This document shows, piece by piece, positions 61,403-64,000 of a stretch of DNA of 64,000 nt. The first letter of the stretch is position 1; every line of letters starts with the position of its first letter. The notes beneath the pieces were generated by a model that saw only the letters and a list, made by a program, of their open reading frames with translations, searched no databases and was not told the DNA's origin. A program made the translations under genes and the position numbers. This stretch comes from Mycobacterium sp. DL592 (lineage in GTDB: Bacteria > Actinomycetota > Actinomycetes > Mycobacteriales > Mycobacteriaceae): assembly GCF_011694515.1 (NCBI RefSeq), contig NZ_CP050192.1, forward strand, positions 587,036 to 651,035, in the 5' to 3' direction.

Positions 61403-62888
61403 TCACGGTGCGCGACACCGGTTCTGCGACCTGCTGGCGGCTGTAGACACCGCGCTGCAAGGCCAGCAGTAGGGCATTGCGGGTTTCTTCCGGCGAGATC
61501 AGTTCGTCGAACCCGAGGTTGCTCGCCGAGCGGTAGGACGCCTCGAGTTCCATGTTCTTGAGAATCTCGGTGACGTCGTCGTCGGCGTGCGACGCCCGGC
61601 TCAGCGCCGCCGCGCTCATCGCCCCCATGGTGGCTCCCGGGAAGGCGAAGGTCGCCACCTGGCTGTCAAAACCCAACAGCGACATCACCATCGAGCCGAA
61701 ACCGAACGCCTTGCGCAGCGTCACATGAAGTTTGATCGTCGTGGCCGCCGTCTGCGCGGCGAACATCCGCGCGCCGGACCGCAGCACACCGCTGCGCTCG
61801 GACGCACTGCCGGGCAGCATGCCGGGATTGTCGGCCAGGAAGACGATCGGCAGGTGGAACGAGTCGGCCACCATGATGAAATGTGCTGCCTTGTCGGCGG
61901 CATCGGCGTCGATCGACCCCGCGAGCTTCGTCGGCTGGTTGGCCACGACGGCCACCGGATAGCCGCCCAGGTGCGCCAGCGCGCAGATGATCGCCGGGCC
62001 GAACTTTGGCTGCACCTCGAGCCAGTCCGGCTCGTCGAACACCACGTCGAGAACGGTGCGCATGTCGTAGATGCGCCGGTTGTCCCGGGAGATGATGTCC
62101 AGCAACTCCGGGGTGGGGCGCAGTTCCGCCGAGTCGTCGTAGAGCCGGGTCGGGGGATAGGCCCATGCGCTGGAGGGGAAATAGGACAGGTAGCGGCGCA
62201 CGTCGTCGAGCACCGCTTCGTCGGTCTCGGCGAAGTTGTGGATCACGCCGCTGCGCAGGGCGACATCGGGGCCGCCGAGGTCCTCCTTCGAGATGTCCTC
62301 TCCGGTGGACTCTTTCACCACCGGCGGACCCGCGGTGAAGATGGCGCCCTGACTGCTCATGATGCTGAAGTCGCACACCGGCGCCACCAGTGCGCCGTGG
62401 CCGGCCGACGGGCCGAGCACAGCGGAGACGGTCGGCACCTTGCCTGAACACTGCGCCTGGGCGATCAGGTCGGTGGGGCTGCGGCCATAGTGCTCACCAC
62501 TGGGCCGAAAACCGGCCCCTTCCAACAGCATTACCAGCGGCACCTTGTTGCGCAAAGCGAGTTCGGCCAGCCGGTAGCGCTTCGCGTTGCCGCCGGGGCC
62601 GATCGTGCCCGCCAGGGTGGTGAAATCCTCGGCCCCGATCATCACCGGTGTGCCGCCGACGCGTCCGGCCCCGGCGACGATACCGTCGGCGGCGATCTCG
62701 CCTCCGACCAGGGTGCCGAACTCCTGGAAGGTGCCGGGGTCGAGAAGGTGGTCGATACGGGCCCGCGCGTCGAGTTTGCCTTTGGCGTGGTGCTTGGCCA
62801 GCCGTTCGTCGCCGCCCATCGCGTGGGCATTCTGACGCCGCCGACTCAGGTCGTGCAGTGTGTCCTGCCAGTCCTGCGCGTTGCCCAT
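61392..62888 (-). CDS. Acyl-CoA carboxylase carboxyltransferase (beta) subunit
   Basis: This 498-residue enzyme has two crotonase-like halves. The N-terminal carboxyltransferase domain contains LDARARIDHLLDPGTFQEFG and GIVAGAGRVGG. The C-terminal domain has VVANQPTKLAGSIDADAADKAAHF and LADNPGMLPGSASER. It transfers a carboxyl from biotin to an acyl-CoA. No biotin-carboxylase or biotin-carrier (alpha) gene is in the window, so it depends on an alpha subunit elsewhere. Being in a branched-acid cluster, it may act on a methyl-branched enoyl-CoA, as in geranyl- or methylcrotonyl-CoA carboxylases. Confidence 0.9.
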   Translation of the reverse strand: MGNAQDWQDTLHDLSRRRQNAHAMGGDERLAKHHAKGKLDARARIDHLLDPGTFQEFGTLVGGEIAADGIVAGAGRVGGTPVMIGAEDFTTLAGTIGPGGNAKRYRLAELALRNKVPLVMLLEGAGFRPSGEHYGRSPTDLIAQAQCSGKVPTVSAVLGPSAGHGALVAPVCDFSIMSSQGAIFTAGPPVVKESTGEDISKEDLGGPDVALRSGVIHNFAETDEAVLDDVRRYLSYFPSSAWAYPPTRLYDDSAELRPTPELLDIISRDNRRIYDMRTVLDVVFDEPDWLEVQPKFGPAIICALAHLGGYPVAVVANQPTKLAGSIDADAADKAAHFIMVADSFHLPIVFLADNPGMLPGSASERSGVLRSGARMFAAQTAATTIKLHVTLRKAFGFGSMVMSLLGFDSQVATFAFPGATMGAMSAAALSRASHADDDVTEILKNMELEASYRSASNLGFDELISPEETRNALLLALQRGVYSRQQVAEPVSRTVITP

Positions 62889-62919
62889 CGATGTGTCCTA
62901 ACCGTGCGCGCGTTGACCA

Positions 62920-62938
62920 TACTGAATTGCTTACTGTA
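62920..62938. promoter_or_regulatory. TACNGTA-type operator, site F (TACTGAA-N5-TACTGTA)
   Basis: This 19-bp element lies between the divergent carboxyltransferase (62888) and LLM (62951) starts. One half-site is exact and the other has one mismatch. Confidence 0.68.
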
Positions 62939-62950
62939 GCGTCTGCCAGC

Positions 62951-63979
62951 ATGGCGTCGGGCGGCGGTCTCAAGGTCGACCGCGGAGTGATGACCCGGCT
63001 CGCCGAAGTCGCCGGCGCGGCCCGCGAACTCGAGCAGCTCGGCTACGACGGCTGCTGGACCGCCGAGATCAATCATGACCCGTTCCTGCCGTTGACCCTG
63101 GCCGCCGAGCACACCTCGCAGATCGAGTTGGGCACGAGCATCGCCGTGGCATTCGCGCGTAACCCGATGACCGTGGCCAATGTCGGCTGGGATCTACAGG
63201 AGTACTCCCAAGGCCGGCTGCTGCTCGGCCTGGGCACTCAGATCAAACCGCATATCGAGAAGCGGTTCAGCATGCCGTGGAGTCAGCCGGCTAAACGGAT
63301 GGGCGAGTTCGTCGTCGCGCTGCGCGCCATCTGGGACTGCTGGCATCACGGCACCAAGCTGAGTTTCGACGGGGACTTCTATACCCACCGGCTGATGACG
63401 CCGATGTTCACCCCGGAGCCCCAGCCCTACGGTTCGCCGAAGATCCTCATCGCGGCGGTGGGCGAGTTGATGACCGAGATGTGCGGCGAGGTCGCCGACG
63501 GGATGATCGCGCACGCCTTCACCACCAAGCGTTACTTCGACGAGGTGACGATCCCGGCGGTGGAGCGCGGGATGGCCAAGTCCGGCCGCAGCCGCGACGA
63601 CTTCCAGATGTTCGCGCCGGTGTTCGTGGTGACCGGTGCCGACGAGGCGGAAATGGCCGCGGCGGCAACAGCTTCACGCAAGCAGATCGCGTTCTATGCC
63701 TCGACCCCGGCCTACCGCAAGGTGCTGGAACTGCACGGCTGGGCAGACCTGCAGACCGAACTGCACCGGCTGTCGATGGAAGGGCAGTGGGACACCATGG
63801 GCACCCTCATCGACGACGAGATCCTGGACACCTTCGCCGTGGTCGCGCCGCTGGGGGAGTTGGCCGGTGCGCTCAGGGCCCGCTGCGACGGCATCATCGA
63901 TCGGGTGATGGTCGGGCTGCCGGCCGGGACACCGGAGGCTACCGTCCGAGCCTTCCTCGACGAGGTCCGCGCCACCTGA
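62951..63979 (+). CDS. LLM-class F420-dependent oxidoreductase, second copy
   Basis: This 342-residue luciferase-fold oxidoreductase has ARELEQLGYDGCWTAEINHDPF (about 24-45), IELGTSIAVAFARNPMTVANVGWDLQEYSQGRLLLGLGTQ, and GSPKILIAAVGELMTEMCGEVADGMIAHAFTT. The ATG at 62951 is preferred because the divergent carboxyltransferase promoter and operator F lie just upstream; a longer frame from 62648 would be antisense to that gene. It is not closely similar to the LLM at 60359 (about the same fold only). Confidence 0.9.
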   Translation: MASGGGLKVDRGVMTRLAEVAGAARELEQLGYDGCWTAEINHDPFLPLTLAAEHTSQIELGTSIAVAFARNPMTVANVGWDLQEYSQGRLLLGLGTQIKPHIEKRFSMPWSQPAKRMGEFVVALRAIWDCWHHGTKLSFDGDFYTHRLMTPMFTPEPQPYGSPKILIAAVGELMTEMCGEVADGMIAHAFTTKRYFDEVTIPAVERGMAKSGRSRDDFQMFAPVFVVTGADEAEMAAAATASRKQIAFYASTPAYRKVLELHGWADLQTELHRLSMEGQWDTMGTLIDDEILDTFAVVAPLGELAGALRARCDGIIDRVMVGLPAGTPEATVRAFLDEVRAT

Positions 63980-64000
63980 GCGGTTGTGTGGCAACGGTTG

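Overview
The window is high-GC actinobacterial DNA and reads as a chromosomal segment of a fast-growing Mycobacterium/Mycolicibacterium. The evidence is gene order matching the M. tuberculosis Rv0813c-Rv0826 stretch (recalled, not searched): a nitrobindin-like protein, sseC, cysA, thiX, lmeA, glnR, mshD, pst/phoT, phoY, a LytR-CpsA-Psr protein, a dihydrouridine synthase, desA1 and an MpaB-family protein. Mycobacterial marker functions (mycothiol synthase, mycolate desaturase, LmeA, F420-dependent LLM oxidoreductases, a mycofactocin-type SDR) and frequent GTG/TTG starts agree with this.

Region 1 (1-21700) is the conserved core. A partial lipoprotein and a polar amino acid ABC importer are followed by a minus-strand sulfur block (sseC, cysA, DUF4395) that opens with a leaderless poly-cysteine leader peptide. 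Next come lmeA-thiX, the divergent glnR-mshD pair, and the pstSCAB phosphate importer facing phoU. Both pstS and phoU carry GTTCACC-type PHO boxes. Cell-wall and lipid genes follow (LCP ligase, Dus, desA1), then a secreted protein, a divergent TetR/MpaB pair with a clear operator, and four tRNA genes (Lys, Glu, Asp, Phe).

Region 2 (21700-22900) is a two-gene cassette directly after tRNA-Phe. It holds a winged-helix/nucleotidyltransferase fusion overlapping a small HEPN-like protein, preceded by a perfect inverted repeat, and looks like a toxin-antitoxin-type module.

Region 3 (22900-64000) is a 41 kb accessory catabolic island built almost entirely of CoA-ester and oxygenase chemistry. It contains four acyl-CoA ligases, five enoyl-CoA hydratase/isomerase-fold proteins, two thiolases and one thiolase-like protein with altered catalytic motifs. 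It also has four acyl-CoA dehydrogenases (two forming a likely heteromeric pair), a class III CoA-transferase, a carboxyltransferase, three SDRs, a P450, two flavin monooxygenases, an aldehyde dehydrogenase, two amidohydrolases and two LLM flavin oxidoreductases. Two TetR and two GntR regulators are interspersed. The logic suggests oxidation (P450, Baeyer-Villiger-like enzyme, aldehyde dehydrogenase), CoA activation and modified beta-oxidation of a branched or alicyclic (terpenoid-like) acid. The substrate cannot be read from sequence.

The most striking new observation is a 19-bp element, TACNGTA-N5-TACNGTA-like, at six promoter regions across 39.7-62.9 kb (39732, 44207, 45125, 54356, 57140, 62920). 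One copy lies directly upstream of the TetR gene at 43434-44111. These sites tie the dispersed operons into what looks like one TetR-controlled regulon, with that TetR as the obvious candidate repressor.
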